A stretch of 64,000 bases of DNA from NCBI GenBank assembly GCA_964247385.1, contig CAXTUB010000001.1, forward strand, positions 62,001-126,000, read 5' to 3'. How positions within the stretch are numbered: position 1 is the stretch's first letter; every line of letters begins with the position of its first letter. The notes under the pieces were generated by a model, which was not told the DNA's origin, did not search any database, and worked only from the letters and a program-made list of their open reading frames with translations. Source of the DNA: TMP-86 sp964247385 (lineage in GTDB: Bacteria > Pseudomonadota > Gammaproteobacteria > Steroidobacterales > Steroidobacteraceae). The translations under genes were made by a program, and so were the position numbers. Shown piece after piece: positions 43,384 through 51,147 of this stretch.

Positions 43384-44097
43384 TCAGACGCCGATGCAAA
43401 TTATCGAGAGCGTGAAGCCATCGAAGGCCGCGCCGCTCGTATTTTTCACGAGCACGCCCGCGCTTCCCGTTGATGGCGTCACGTCCGTTTCCACTGCGAC
43501 GCCGCCCGATGTGTTATAGGGCGCGACCGTGCAATATGGTTGCAGCACAAAAGCCGTTCCGAAATTTACCATGATGCTGCCCGCCGCGCCGCGCGAGCAG
43601 CCCGAGACGCCTTGCGAAACGTTGTTTGAGCATCCACCGCTCGTTTCGGTGATAGAGCCGAGGACGATGCGCCATTTTCCCGTGCCGCCGGCGATGCCTG
43701 GGATTGCGTTGCCGTTGACCGTGACGTTCGGATTATCGGTCGTATTGCCTAGATTGACCGCTGAAATTACGTTTCCCGTGCGCGTGAATTGCAAAGCAAA
43801 TTTGCTTGTCGTAACAGCATCGTCAATCGCCCCAAAATTCAGACTTGCGCTGTTCGCGTGAATGCGCCAAAGCTTCTGGTCTGCGCCCTGGTCCGTTTCA
43901 TCCAGGATGATCGTTGGCGCGGCCGAAAACGCCGTGAATGCAGCCACGGGCGCGGACGCCGTGCCGCTCAAGTCGCTAAAGTTTGCTTGCACCGCTTGGA
44001 ACTTCGGGCGCGATGGCACTCCGCCCGTAGGCGCCATGATGGCGAGGCCCACGCAGGCAACGAAGGGCGCGAACAGAATCGCTTTCCAGTAGCGCAT
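43384..44097 (-). CDS. Secreted or membrane-tethered phage protein, spike candidate
   Basis: A 237-residue protein with an N-terminal hydrophobic segment (YWKAILFAPFVACVGLAIMA), then a Ser/Thr/Gly-rich beta-type sequence with TGKWRIVLGSITETSGGCS and a C-terminal PSTGSAGVLVKNTSGAAFD stretch like receptor-binding tips. The start overlaps the upstream gene (TAATG). A host-contact spike is a guess from composition and position. Confidence 0.5.
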   Translation of the reverse strand: MRYWKAILFAPFVACVGLAIMAPTGGVPSRPKFQAVQANFSDLSGTASAPVAAFTAFSAAPTIILDETDQGADQKLWRIHANSASLNFGAIDDAVTTSKFALQFTRTGNVISAVNLGNTTDNPNVTVNGNAIPGIAGGTGKWRIVLGSITETSGGCSNNVSQGVSGCSRGAAGSIMVNFGTAFVLQPYCTVAPYNTSGGVAVETDVTPSTGSAGVLVKNTSGAAFDGFTLSIICIGV

Positions 44098-44687
44098 TAG
44101 GTCTCCTCCTGCAGCGAGTAGCTTTGCGCGGCGCCTGAGTTGTTGCGGATGCGAAATGCGGCCGTGGTGCGCAGCTCGACAAACAAACCCGGCTGCAGCT
44201 CGATGCCGCCGTTCGTGGTCGCGGTCTGATCGCGAATCCAAAGCGAGCCTGAATTGGTCGACGAGGCATTGACCGTGATGCGCCGGCGCGCGGCGTTCGC
44301 CGCAATGTCGGCGCTCGATGCATTCGCAAGCGCTGTCTCGGCGACCGTCGTCGTGAATCCCGAGCTCGGCGCTTCGGCCGTGGTCACGCCGCCCGTGACC
44401 GTCACGGCATTGGAGAGCTCTACGTCATCATCGCCGATGATGAATTCGACGTTTTGCGTGACGGCCGAGGTCACTCGCATCGTCAGCCAGCCATCGCCCT
44501 CGACCGCTTTGAACTTGAAGCCCGCCGGTACGTTGATAAATTTGCGCACCGACTTGCCCGAGCGGTATTGCTCGAGCGTGATGGAGATCGGCCCGCCGGG
44601 CGCGGACTTCACATAGAAAATTCGCCCTTGGCCAAAGGTCGCTTGCTGGCCCGCGGTGAGCGTTTGCGCAATGACTTCGGTTGTCAT
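44097..44687 (-). CDS. Beta-rich phage structural protein, function unknown
   Basis: A 196-residue soluble protein without signal or helix, starting MTTEVIAQTLTAGQQATFGQ, with many alternating hydrophobic strands (ISITLEQYRSG, GSLWIRDQTATT) and a closing FRIRNNSGAAQSYSLQEE. The pattern suits a capsid vertex or spike component. It overlaps both neighbours by a few bases. Confidence 0.55.
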   Translation of the reverse strand: MTTEVIAQTLTAGQQATFGQGRIFYVKSAPGGPISITLEQYRSGKSVRKFINVPAGFKFKAVEGDGWLTMRVTSAVTQNVEFIIGDDDVELSNAVTVTGGVTTAEAPSSGFTTTVAETALANASSADIAANAARRRITVNASSTNSGSLWIRDQTATTNGGIELQPGLFVELRTTAAFRIRNNSGAAQSYSLQEET

Positions 44688-45307
44688 TTCGCGCCCTTCA
44701 CTAGCGCCGGCAGCACGAAGATGGCAGCGACCGCGAGCAGCGCATACACGGCCACTTTCGATACCGCATCGTTGGTCGATTGCGTGGCGCTTTGCGAGAC
44801 CTGGCGGGAGAGCGCCGAGACCGCGCCGATATTCTGATCGGTCAAATTCGCATTCGCGCTCAAGGCTTGGCTGAACAGCCCGCTTGCGAAATCGAGCACG
44901 CCCGATGTTTGATCGGCGACGGCGCCGAGTGCCGAGCGATTTGCATCGGCTTGCGTTGCGAGTGCAGCGGTTGAGAATCGCGCGACGCGATCGCTCGCAC
45001 CGTCCCAGGCATCAAAGGCATCGTGCGCAAGGTCTGCGCCAAAATCCAAGGCGCCCGTATAGGCCGAGCGCGCGTTATCCAACCCTGCATTCGCTACGCC
45101 GATGCCCGCATCGAGCGAGCTTTGGCCTAAGTCGAACGCATCGCGCGCGACATCGAGCGCGCCCGTGAGTGCGCCTTGGTCGGTTGCATTGATGGTGAGA
45201 CCGTGGGAATTCGCGACCGTGATTCCGGCCGTGTCCTGCAGGTTTAAATTCTGCGTGTCGGTCGACTGTTGCTGCGTCGATTGCGTCTTCGCGCTCGAAC
45301 CGCTCAC
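44684..45307 (-). CDS. Phage protein with long helical repeats and C-terminal anchor
   Basis: A 207-residue protein from a GTG overlapping the previous TGA. The N-terminus is Gln/Ser/Thr-rich; the middle (about 50-170) is alanine/aspartate-rich with recurring DxAxDAFD- and ADQ-type helices; a C-terminal helix (VAVYALLAVAAIFVLPALV) ends in KGAK. It could be a membrane-anchored virion protein below the capsid shell. Confidence 0.5.
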   Translation of the reverse strand: MSGSSAKTQSTQQQSTDTQNLNLQDTAGITVANSHGLTINATDQGALTGALDVARDAFDLGQSSLDAGIGVANAGLDNARSAYTGALDFGADLAHDAFDAWDGASDRVARFSTAALATQADANRSALGAVADQTSGVLDFASGLFSQALSANANLTDQNIGAVSALSRQVSQSATQSTNDAVSKVAVYALLAVAAIFVLPALVKGAK

Positions 45308-45480
45308 CGGCCCTTCTCCCGCGCAATGCGCGCAAGTCTCGCATCGCGTGCATATTGACGATAATCGGCGCTCACATTGTGCGAGCGGCCCGGCGCATCG
45401 GTCATGACTGCGGCTTTCGCGCGCTTCGCATCGGCGATGCCGACGACGGCGGTGCGCTTTTGTGAATAAAAATTATTCAT
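45304..45480 (-). CDS. Small basic phage protein
   Basis: A 58-residue soluble protein, MNNFYSQKRTAVVGIADAKR, ending in an arginine-rich helix (YARDARLARIAREKGR). Start and stop overlap both neighbours by three or four bases, which supports it as a real gene. No family recognised. Confidence 0.55.
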   Translation of the reverse strand: MNNFYSQKRTAVVGIADAKRAKAAVMTDAPGRSHNVSADYRQYARDARLARIAREKGR

Positions 45481-45881
45481 GGGCGCAGCTCAATGCGATA
45501 CACCGTTTCTTGCGGCATGGGATGAAAATCGGCGAGCAAGCGCGCAAGCCCTGGCCTGCGAGTAAAAAACTGGATCGCTTTCAATCCAAGGCGGTGTGAG
45601 TCTTCGACCATCGCGGCCATGGCGTCCGCGACGCGCTCGCCCTGGTAGCAGCAGCACGTCAGCACGCCCGCCTCGACTCGCGTCACCATCCAGGCTTTGC
45701 CGTGCCAGAGCTTCCACAGCTCGAGCGAGCCCACATTGACGCCCTTGATAATCAATTCGCGGTCGTGCCCAAAGGTTTGGCTCAGACCTGCTTCCGCTTC
45801 CTCGTTCCATGGATGGATGCGCTCTACGATCAGCGGTGCCGCAGGAGGATGAGAGCGGCGATGGCGAGTGCTGCTATCCAT
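45477..45881 (-). CDS. GNAT-fold-like phage protein
   Basis: A 134-residue protein whose second half has an acetyltransferase-like rhythm: WLWHG-type strand AWMVTRVEAGVLTCCCYQG, then ADAMAAMVEDSHRLGLKAIQF and PQETVYRIELR. The acetyl-CoA P-loop is not clear. Similar GNAT-like proteins occur in virion modules of other small phages. GGAG stands 7 bases before the ATG, which supports the start despite a 52-base overlap with the preceding gene. Confidence 0.5.
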   Translation of the reverse strand: MDSSTRHRRSHPPAAPLIVERIHPWNEEAEAGLSQTFGHDRELIIKGVNVGSLELWKLWHGKAWMVTRVEAGVLTCCCYQGERVADAMAAMVEDSHRLGLKAIQFFTRRPGLARLLADFHPMPQETVYRIELRP

Positions 45882-46024
45882 ACAAACTCCGGCACGACCG
45901 ATTGAGTACCCGTGTTGATGCCGCCAATTTGAATGCCGACATCACCGGCGCGTGCATCGCCCGACTTGGCCGAGCTCGAGGCTGACAGCCCGCCCCCGCC
46001 GGTGAGCGAGGAGAAGCCGGCCAT
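45830..46024 (-). CDS. Small phage membrane protein
   Basis: A 64-residue protein with a Gly/Ser-rich N-terminus (MAGFSSLTGGGGLSASSSAK) and a C-terminal helix EFVWIAALAIAALILLRHR. Adjacent to another one-helix protein of the same layout and to the capsid gene. Probably sits in the internal membrane of the virion. Confidence 0.6.
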   Translation of the reverse strand: MAGFSSLTGGGGLSASSSAKSGDARAGDVGIQIGGINTGTQSVVPEFVWIAALAIAALILLRHR

Positions 46025-46275
46025 TACTTTCTCAGCAGCAGGTAGCCGACCACGCCGAGCACAATGACCCAGATAATCGGATTGCCGACGTTGAGTACCG
46101 TGCCTTGCGTGAGTTGGCCTTGCCCTGCGCGGCCGCCGGCGGTGTTATAGGCGGGGTCGGAGAGTGCGTAGTTTTTCGCAAGTTGCGAATCCACGATTCC
46201 CGACACGCCCGCAAGTAACACATCCTGCCAACTCGTTGGCTTCGCCTGGCCCGTGTATTGCTCGATGTTCGCCAC
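46024..46275 (-). CDS. Small phage membrane protein next to capsid gene
   Basis: An 83-residue protein: polar N-terminal half (MANIEQYTGQAKPTSWQDVL) and a C-terminal helix NPIIWVIVLGVVGYLLLRK. It lies 10 bases after the major capsid gene, like the small membrane proteins beside the PM2 coat gene. Role inferred. Confidence 0.6.
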   Translation of the reverse strand: MANIEQYTGQAKPTSWQDVLLAGVSGIVDSQLAKNYALSDPAYNTAGGRAGQGQLTQGTVLNVGNPIIWVIVLGVVGYLLLRK

Positions 46276-46285
46276 GGCGACGCCC

Positions 46286-47137
46286 TTACAGAGCGCCTAG
46301 GGTTGAGTACACATCGGCGAGCACGAGGTGCGAGCCCGCGCCCGAGGAGGTGAACAGGAACTGATAGTTCGATGGCGTGCCATCGGGCCGGCGAGTGGGA
46401 TAGGCATCGGACTGATTGCCATCCATCAACGGATCCCAGACGTACATGTTCGCTTGCGCGACGCGGCCGAAATCGAGCTCGACGTAGGTGTTTAACGCCG
46501 GTGTGACCGTTTCGAAAATATCGAGCGCATCGCGCTTGATGCGGAAGGAGGTCAACACGGTCGACAGGATGTAGAGCCGCTTCAACAGCGAGTTTCCGCC
46601 TGAGCCGAAATTGACGTCGGCTTGAATTTCGCCGGCGGCCGTGACCGGGATGGTCGTGGGGATCAATGCGCGAATCGCGGGCGCGGTCGCGGGATCAAAG
46701 CCGTTCGATGGCGACATGGAGCCGGGCGAGCGCAGTTGCACCCAGGCATCGAGTGTCGGCGTGGTGGCGCCTGAAATGTCGACTTCGATGGTGAAGTCGG
46801 TTACGCCGGCGGCGTTCGTGTTATAGGCGCCGAGCAATTGACCTTGAATCGAGCGCGCGACCGGCTCAGTAAAATCAATCGTCAGGTAGCCGGCGGTGTT
46901 GTTGAGCAGCGTGTAGCGCTGAATCAAATCGAGGTTCGTGCCCGACACATCGCCGAAGACGACTTTGCCATTCAAGCGCACGCGGATGGCGGTAATCATC
47001 GCCTTGGTGAAGGCGCCGCCGCCGAGCACGAGATACACGCGCTCAATGACGTTGCCCAACACGAGCTTGGACGAGAGAACCGCGCGGCCCGTGGCGAGCA
47101 CGTTTTGGAACGGTTCAAGCTTTCGAATAAATTGCAT
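46286..47137 (-). CDS. Major capsid protein, PM2 P2-like double jelly roll
   Basis: A 283-residue protein. N-terminal MQFIRKLEPFQNVLATGRAV, then LGNVIERVYLVLGGGAFTKA, ITAIRVRLNGKVVF and GYLTIDFTEPVAR match the pattern I know from P2-like coat proteins of corticoviruses and autolykiviruses. The length suits two stacked jelly rolls; the second roll begins near residue 150. There is no signal peptide. AAGGAA stands upstream of the chosen ATG; the frame extends 10 codons further. It should form the pseudohexameric trimers of the icosahedral shell. Confidence 0.85.
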   Translation of the reverse strand: MQFIRKLEPFQNVLATGRAVLSSKLVLGNVIERVYLVLGGGAFTKAMITAIRVRLNGKVVFGDVSGTNLDLIQRYTLLNNTAGYLTIDFTEPVARSIQGQLLGAYNTNAAGVTDFTIEVDISGATTPTLDAWVQLRSPGSMSPSNGFDPATAPAIRALIPTTIPVTAAGEIQADVNFGSGGNSLLKRLYILSTVLTSFRIKRDALDIFETVTPALNTYVELDFGRVAQANMYVWDPLMDGNQSDAYPTRRPDGTPSNYQFLFTSSGAGSHLVLADVYSTLGAL

Positions 47138-47191
47138 GCGGGTTCCTTCCCAAAATAAAGGGCGCATCCGTGCGCCCGTTGCATCCGTGCT

Positions 47192-47287
47192 CTAGCTGAC
47201 CAGGTTTTTCAACGCCCTGACCTTGTTCGTCGCAATGACCACGGCAAGCGCAATGCTCGCGGTGATCAAAATTTGTTTGGCGCTCAT
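47192..47287 (-). CDS. 31-residue phage membrane peptide (copy 2)
   Basis: MSAKQILITASIALAVVIAT followed by NKVRALKNLVS: one helix and a basic tail. It is a paralogue of the neighbouring 32-residue peptide (shared M-x-x-K-x-I-L-x-T-A-x-I-A-L-A pattern) and its ATG overlaps that gene's TGA. Confidence 0.6.
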   Translation of the reverse strand: MSAKQILITASIALAVVIATNKVRALKNLVS

Positions 47288-47382
47288 CCGTTGACGATTT
47301 TCGAGATCGCCGGCACGCGGTTTGCCACAGCGATGGCGGCCAGGGCGATGACTGCAGTGACCAAAATGGCTTTGACGTTCAT
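47284..47382 (-). CDS. 32-residue phage membrane peptide (copy 1)
   Basis: MNVKAILVTAVIALAAIAVA followed by NRVPAISKIVNG. AAGGAAG precedes the ATG. With its paralogue it stands directly upstream of the capsid gene in transcription order, as small membrane proteins do in PM2. Possibly an abundant virion membrane protein. Confidence 0.6.
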   Translation of the reverse strand: MNVKAILVTAVIALAAIAVANRVPAISKIVNG

Positions 47383-47422
47383 GAGCTTCCTTGCTTGCAA
47401 AGTTGGGTGAGAAAACACTGAC

Positions 47423-47474
47423 AGTCAATAGCGCGCGCAGCGCACGCGCAAGGGTGCACGCGTCGCGACGCGTG
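47423..47474. promoter_or_regulatory. Palindrome and possible promoter before the capsid gene group
   Basis: A perfect 18-base palindrome, CACGCGTCGCGACGCGTG (47457-47474), lies just after the ATPase stop in transcription order. A minus-strand TTGACT (47423-47428) follows, a fair -35 without an obvious -10. This roughly 100-base space is the largest break in the minus-strand gene run and may separate early from structural genes. Confidence 0.4.
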
Positions 47475-47481
47475 AGCGCAG

Positions 47482-48144
47482 CTATTTTTTTGAAGTACGC
47501 GCGCGCTTTTTGCGCAAAATTCCGGTGCCGAGTGCGCGCGTGCGGCGGTCGCGTTCGATCCACGCGAAGGGCGCGAGCGCATCGACCAGCTGCACATCGC
47601 AACGGAGCTCGCGCGCCATATAGCGCACGTCCTCCTCGCGCGCCATTTGATGCACGTGCAGGATGCTCGCATTGCCCATCACGGTTTTATCGGACTCGGA
47701 AGGTCGCTGCGTGAGTGCGTAAATTTCCGGCCCGTAGCGCAAGCCCTTGCGCACCACTTCTCCCCAATACACGGGCGCCTTGCCTGGCGATGTGACATCG
47801 GCGAGCTCTTCCACCACGAGCGTGCCCTGCCTTGCGCGGATAAAGATCCAGGCGAGGCGACAGAAGGCAGCGAAGTTTTCTTGGCTGGCGGGTACATCGA
47901 AGGCGATGCGTGCGCGACGAAAGATCCCGCGTGCGAGCTCATGAATGGAGGTGACGCGTTCGCAGCCGAAACGGTCCGCCCACTCGCCGACCGAATCCCA
48001 CACGAGGAGCCGGCGAGCGTGGCGCACGCGCTCGGCCACCCACGTCGTTTTGCCCGTGCGCGATGCGCCGGCGACGACGTAGAGCGTGCCGTCAGGTCGA
48101 TGTTCTAGGTTGGCTTGCGGCGGTCGCGGGTCGGGCGATGGCAT
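47482..48144 (-). CDS. FtsK/HerA-type genome packaging ATPase
   Basis: A 220-residue soluble P-loop ATPase. Walker A GASRTGKT is at residues 26-33, Walker B GTLVVEELAD at about 107-116, and a sensor-like IYALTQRPSE at about 137-146, as in A32/P9-type viral packaging ATPases. It ends in a basic tail (RKKRARTSKK). No membrane helix, unlike inovirus Zot, which it could otherwise resemble. Start overlaps the upstream gene by 53 bases. Confidence 0.75.
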   Translation of the reverse strand: MPSPDPRPPQANLEHRPDGTLYVVAGASRTGKTTWVAERVRHARRLLVWDSVGEWADRFGCERVTSIHELARGIFRRARIAFDVPASQENFAAFCRLAWIFIRARQGTLVVEELADVTSPGKAPVYWGEVVRKGLRYGPEIYALTQRPSESDKTVMGNASILHVHQMAREEDVRYMARELRCDVQLVDALAPFAWIERDRRTRALGTGILRKKRARTSKK

Positions 48145-48757
48145 ATTTCGTCGGCTTGAATTGCCCGGTCACGGGATCGCGCCGCGCCTCGGCGATGCGT
48201 AGACCTACGCCTAAGATGGCAAGGACCGCCATGTATTTGGCCGGAATCATGCCGTCCGGGAACCACAGCACGAGCGCGCGCACGATGGCGTCGGATAAAT
48301 CCCTTACCTCGGCTTGCGTGAGTTCCCAGGCCGGCACGAATACGGCCGCGCCTTGCGCCACGACCGTGACGGCGAGGATTTCGTAGCCTGCTTCCGTGTC
48401 GGGACTTGCGGCCGGCATTTCCGGCGGCGCATCGGACGGCGGCGGTGCGAATTCTTGCGCGACGCTCGCCGCTTCGGCTTGGAGTGCCGCATCGTCAATC
48501 TGCAATTCGTTCACTGGATCGGTGCTCATTTCTTGAAATAATCCGGGAGCCACGGTGCGCTCGGTTTGTGGAGCGGTTCCGGGCGCGGCTGGAGCGAGGG
48601 CGTCTTGCTCGGCGGCAGCGAGGAATTCGTCGGCTGGGATGAAGCCTTTGGCGCGGAGCTCGGCGGCGTCATCGAATTCGGCGAGGAGTTTTGCGGCTGT
48701 TCTTTCGAGCTCGGTATGGGAGATGAGGGGACTTCCCTTTTTTGGCCGTCGGCCCAT
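48092..48757 (-). CDS. Phage protein with C-terminal membrane segment
   Basis: A 221-residue protein starting MGRRPKKGSPLISHTELERT: basic N-terminus, Ala/Glu/Pro-rich middle (about 60-120), then YEILAVTVVAQGAAVFVPAW and a hydrophobic IPAKYMAVLAILGVGLRIAEA near the end, followed by TGQFKPTKYAIA. GGAG stands upstream of the ATG. Its first 232 bases also encode the end of another protein in a different frame. Function unknown; probably a packaging or membrane protein. Confidence 0.5.
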   Translation of the reverse strand: MGRRPKKGSPLISHTELERTAAKLLAEFDDAAELRAKGFIPADEFLAAAEQDALAPAAPGTAPQTERTVAPGLFQEMSTDPVNELQIDDAALQAEAASVAQEFAPPPSDAPPEMPAASPDTEAGYEILAVTVVAQGAAVFVPAWELTQAEVRDLSDAIVRALVLWFPDGMIPAKYMAVLAILGVGLRIAEARRDPVTGQFKPTKYAIARPATAASQPRTST

Positions 48758-48942
48758 TTGATGGTCTCCAAAAAGTATTCGGTGTTTTCCACGCGGCCGT
48801 GCTTTGGGCAGATGCAATACATGCGCCCGGCGAAGCGCCGGCGCGCTTGATTCTCGCCGCCTTCATAGCGATAGACCGGCACATCGAGCTCGCAGAGCTT
48901 GATCGGGCACGGTGCGGTGCCGATGGGAGTTTTCGCCGTCAT
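48526..48942 (-). CDS. Phage zinc-ribbon-like protein
   Basis: A 138-residue protein whose first 60 residues hold cysteines spaced for metal binding (TAPCPIKLCELDVPVYR and MYCICPKHGRVENTEYF). The second half is Pro/Ser-rich and lies entirely over the next gene's 5' part. Starts with an ATGA overlap with the upstream gene. The N-terminal domain is convincing; the tail may just reflect the absence of a stop codon. Confidence 0.5.
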   Translation of the reverse strand: MTAKTPIGTAPCPIKLCELDVPVYRYEGGENQARRRFAGRMYCICPKHGRVENTEYFLETIKWADGQKREVPSSPIPSSKEQPQNSSPNSMTPPSSAPKASSQPTNSSLPPSKTPSLQPRPEPLHKPSAPWLPDYFKK

Positions 48943-49178
48943 AGCATGTTCTCGCGGGCGATGCGCGCCACTTGGTCGTAGAGCTCGGTCGGCTTGATTG
49001 ACTCGCCTGGCCAGAAGTGAATGCGCACGAGCGCAGCGGCAAGTGCGGCATTTTGCGTCGCGAGATTCGTCAACACGCATGCCAGAGATCGGAGGGGCTC
49101 CGACAGGCCGATAATTTTCACTTTTGGGTCGCTGGCGATACGCTCGATGTCGCGAAGCGCGCGCTTTAAGTCAGTCAT
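48939..49178 (-). CDS. Small helical phage protein
   Basis: A 79-residue soluble protein, MTDLKRALRDIERIASDPKV, mostly helical with no recognised family. It is linked by four-base overlaps to the Rep gene upstream and the zinc-ribbon gene downstream, so it may assist replication. Confidence 0.55.
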   Translation of the reverse strand: MTDLKRALRDIERIASDPKVKIIGLSEPLRSLACVLTNLATQNAALAAALVRIHFWPGESIKPTELYDQVARIARENML

Positions 49179-50851
49179 GGGGAGCCTCGAATGGGAAATG
49201 ACGCGTGCGGCGCGTGGTCGGCGGCGTGCGATGCGTCGAAGCCGCCGCGTACAGTTATTGACACAGGTCCAAGGGCGGAGAAAGACAGCGGAGCTCTACT
49301 GGATATAAACACAGTACCCTTCCGTTGGATGATCCACACCTTCTCGCGCGTGCGCACGGAGCTCGCCGGCGAGCGAATGCCGACAATTTGCGGTGCGCGC
49401 AATTCATCGTAGCGATTGATTTCGCCGGTCACTTCCGACCACAACGCGAGGCGCCCTCGCCTGCCCGCTTCAATCCCGCTATTGGCGTCGATGAAGCCGG
49501 ACCAGGAGGGAATCTCGCATTGCATGCGCACCGCCTCGATGTGTTCGCACGGGTGCGCTGCGCGAAGTCTGCGGAGCTCGCGCCATAGCGTGACCGGCGG
49601 GCCGCCAATTTGCTGAAACTGGCGGATGCCCTGAATGCGCGCCCACGCAATGACGCGTTCTATCGAGTCGCCCACGGGTGCGCCCGTTTCTTCGTCCGCT
49701 TCGAACGCGATGCGGCCCGCGCCATCGGTGTTTTTCGCGATGTATTTCGCGAGATAGCCCGCCGCGCTGCCTTTACTCGCGTCGCCTTCAACAACCTTGA
49801 CACGCCGTTCGAGCGCTCCCCGCTCATCGCCAGCATCCGACAACCAGAAGCCGCGCAACACTGTCTGTAGTGTTTCAAGTGCGCGCACAGCTCCGAAAGT
49901 GAGCAGGTGCCAATGAACGGTACCGTCATGATGTGGCTCCGCTGCCCGAAATCCGTAATACACAATCGACAGGCGTTTAAGCTTCGCGCGCGCTCGCGCC
50001 CACATCTTGCAGAGCCATGCCTGGCCCGCCCGGATGCACTCGCGCATGTAACGGGGGTTTGCGCCGCCGTCGGCAAGTTGCGCATGAAAGCGCGATGGCG
50101 TCGTGAGCGTGAACATGCACCATCCATCGCCGCGCTTTTTCGCAATCTCTTCAAAGCCTCGCATGCGCAGCATCATTTCGCCGCGACGGATGGCCGGGTT
50201 TGAAATCGAGCCTTTCGCGAGCTCGAATAGCTCGAGCTGATCTTCGCCACTGACCGCGACGTGAGCTTTCAAGAATTCGCGATGCGCACGCGACTTCGCA
50301 CGCTGAAACTTCACTGCCTCATCGCTCGCGTATACCTCGCGGCCTTTGCGCACGAGCCCTAATTCGCGCATGCCGTTTTCCGCGCGGCGCGTCCAGGACT
50401 TGCGCAGCTGCCGGCGCCACCACCTCGGACAAGAGAGCCGCGCGACCGCGCCCTTTTTGGTGAGGGTCTTACCGGCCGGCGGCTCGACGTGAACAGAGCG
50501 CGCGAAATCTTCCGCATCGGTCAGGGAGAGGCGCGCGCATTTGGTCGCGTAGTTCTTTGCGAAGTCGCGAATCGCTTCATCGTCAAAAGCTTTGGAGAGC
50601 TTCGCGGCCTTGAGTTCGGCATGCATCGAGTGCAGCCACTGGTTTGCCTTGCCGCGCTTGGAGAGCTCGCCCGGTGAGCCATCGAGCGTTGCGGACTCGA
50701 AGCGCGCGATATGCGTGCGCTCAATCTCGCGCGCGACGCTCACCGGATATTGATCGGTGAGAGGCGAGCGCGTGCGTGCCAGAAAATCGAGGTCGCGCGT
50801 GCGGATCGACGCGCGCCAATCCCGAAGGAGGGTTTCGCCTACAGCGCTCAT
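49175..50851 (-). CDS. Rolling-circle replication initiator, HUH superfamily I
   Basis: A 558-residue protein of the phage gpA type. Motif I is FTLTTPSRFH (about 247-256), motif II is VHWHLLTFG with His313 and His315 as metal ligands, and motif III is GYLAKYIAKN with paired catalytic tyrosines 366 and 370. It should nick the phage origin and drive rolling-circle synthesis, like PM2 P12 and phiX174 A. ATGA overlap with a 27-codon frame upstream; that start also fits the open frame. Confidence 0.88.
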   Translation of the reverse strand: MSAVGETLLRDWRASIRTRDLDFLARTRSPLTDQYPVSVAREIERTHIARFESATLDGSPGELSKRGKANQWLHSMHAELKAAKLSKAFDDEAIRDFAKNYATKCARLSLTDAEDFARSVHVEPPAGKTLTKKGAVARLSCPRWWRRQLRKSWTRRAENGMRELGLVRKGREVYASDEAVKFQRAKSRAHREFLKAHVAVSGEDQLELFELAKGSISNPAIRRGEMMLRMRGFEEIAKKRGDGWCMFTLTTPSRFHAQLADGGANPRYMRECIRAGQAWLCKMWARARAKLKRLSIVYYGFRAAEPHHDGTVHWHLLTFGAVRALETLQTVLRGFWLSDAGDERGALERRVKVVEGDASKGSAAGYLAKYIAKNTDGAGRIAFEADEETGAPVGDSIERVIAWARIQGIRQFQQIGGPPVTLWRELRRLRAAHPCEHIEAVRMQCEIPSWSGFIDANSGIEAGRRGRLALWSEVTGEINRYDELRAPQIVGIRSPASSVRTREKVWIIQRKGTVFISSRAPLSFSALGPVSITVRGGFDASHAADHAPHASFPIRGSP

Positions 50852-50931
50852 TGAAACGCGCGCGCTACGGTGTGCGCCGAGGTGCACACCATGTTGATTT
50901 TTACGTTGACCATCGCCGCCGCGTTTTTCAT
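50848..50931 (-). CDS. Possible 27-residue leader peptide before rep
   Basis: MKNAAAMVNVKINMVCTSAH, then TVARAFQ and a TGA overlapping the rep ATG. It could be a translational leader. Too short for firm support. Confidence 0.3.
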   Translation of the reverse strand: MKNAAAMVNVKINMVCTSAHTVARAFQ

Positions 50932-50956
50932 CGGGCGCGGCCTGTTGCGCTCGCTT

Positions 50957-51136
50957 TCATGTGGTGAGCCAGTGCCACACGGCGAAGTAGCCGGCGCCAA
51001 GTAAGACGCCGGCGCCGAGCGCGACCAGGCCGAACAAGAAACGATTCGAGCGGCCCGCTTCGTGGCCGTCCTCGAAACCGATCTGCCACGCGGTGCGCTC
51101 GCGATCATCGCGAAAGCGCATCGACGCCTCATCCAT
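50957..51136 (-). CDS. Small phage membrane protein
   Basis: A 59-residue protein: charged N-terminus (MDEASMRFRDDRERTAWQIG) and a C-terminal helix LFGLVALGAGVLLGAGYFAVW. The ATG gives a sensible size; the frame stays open upstream. Confidence 0.55.
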   Translation of the reverse strand: MDEASMRFRDDRERTAWQIGFEDGHEAGRSNRFLFGLVALGAGVLLGAGYFAVWHWLTT

Positions 51137-51147
51137 CGCCGTTGCGA

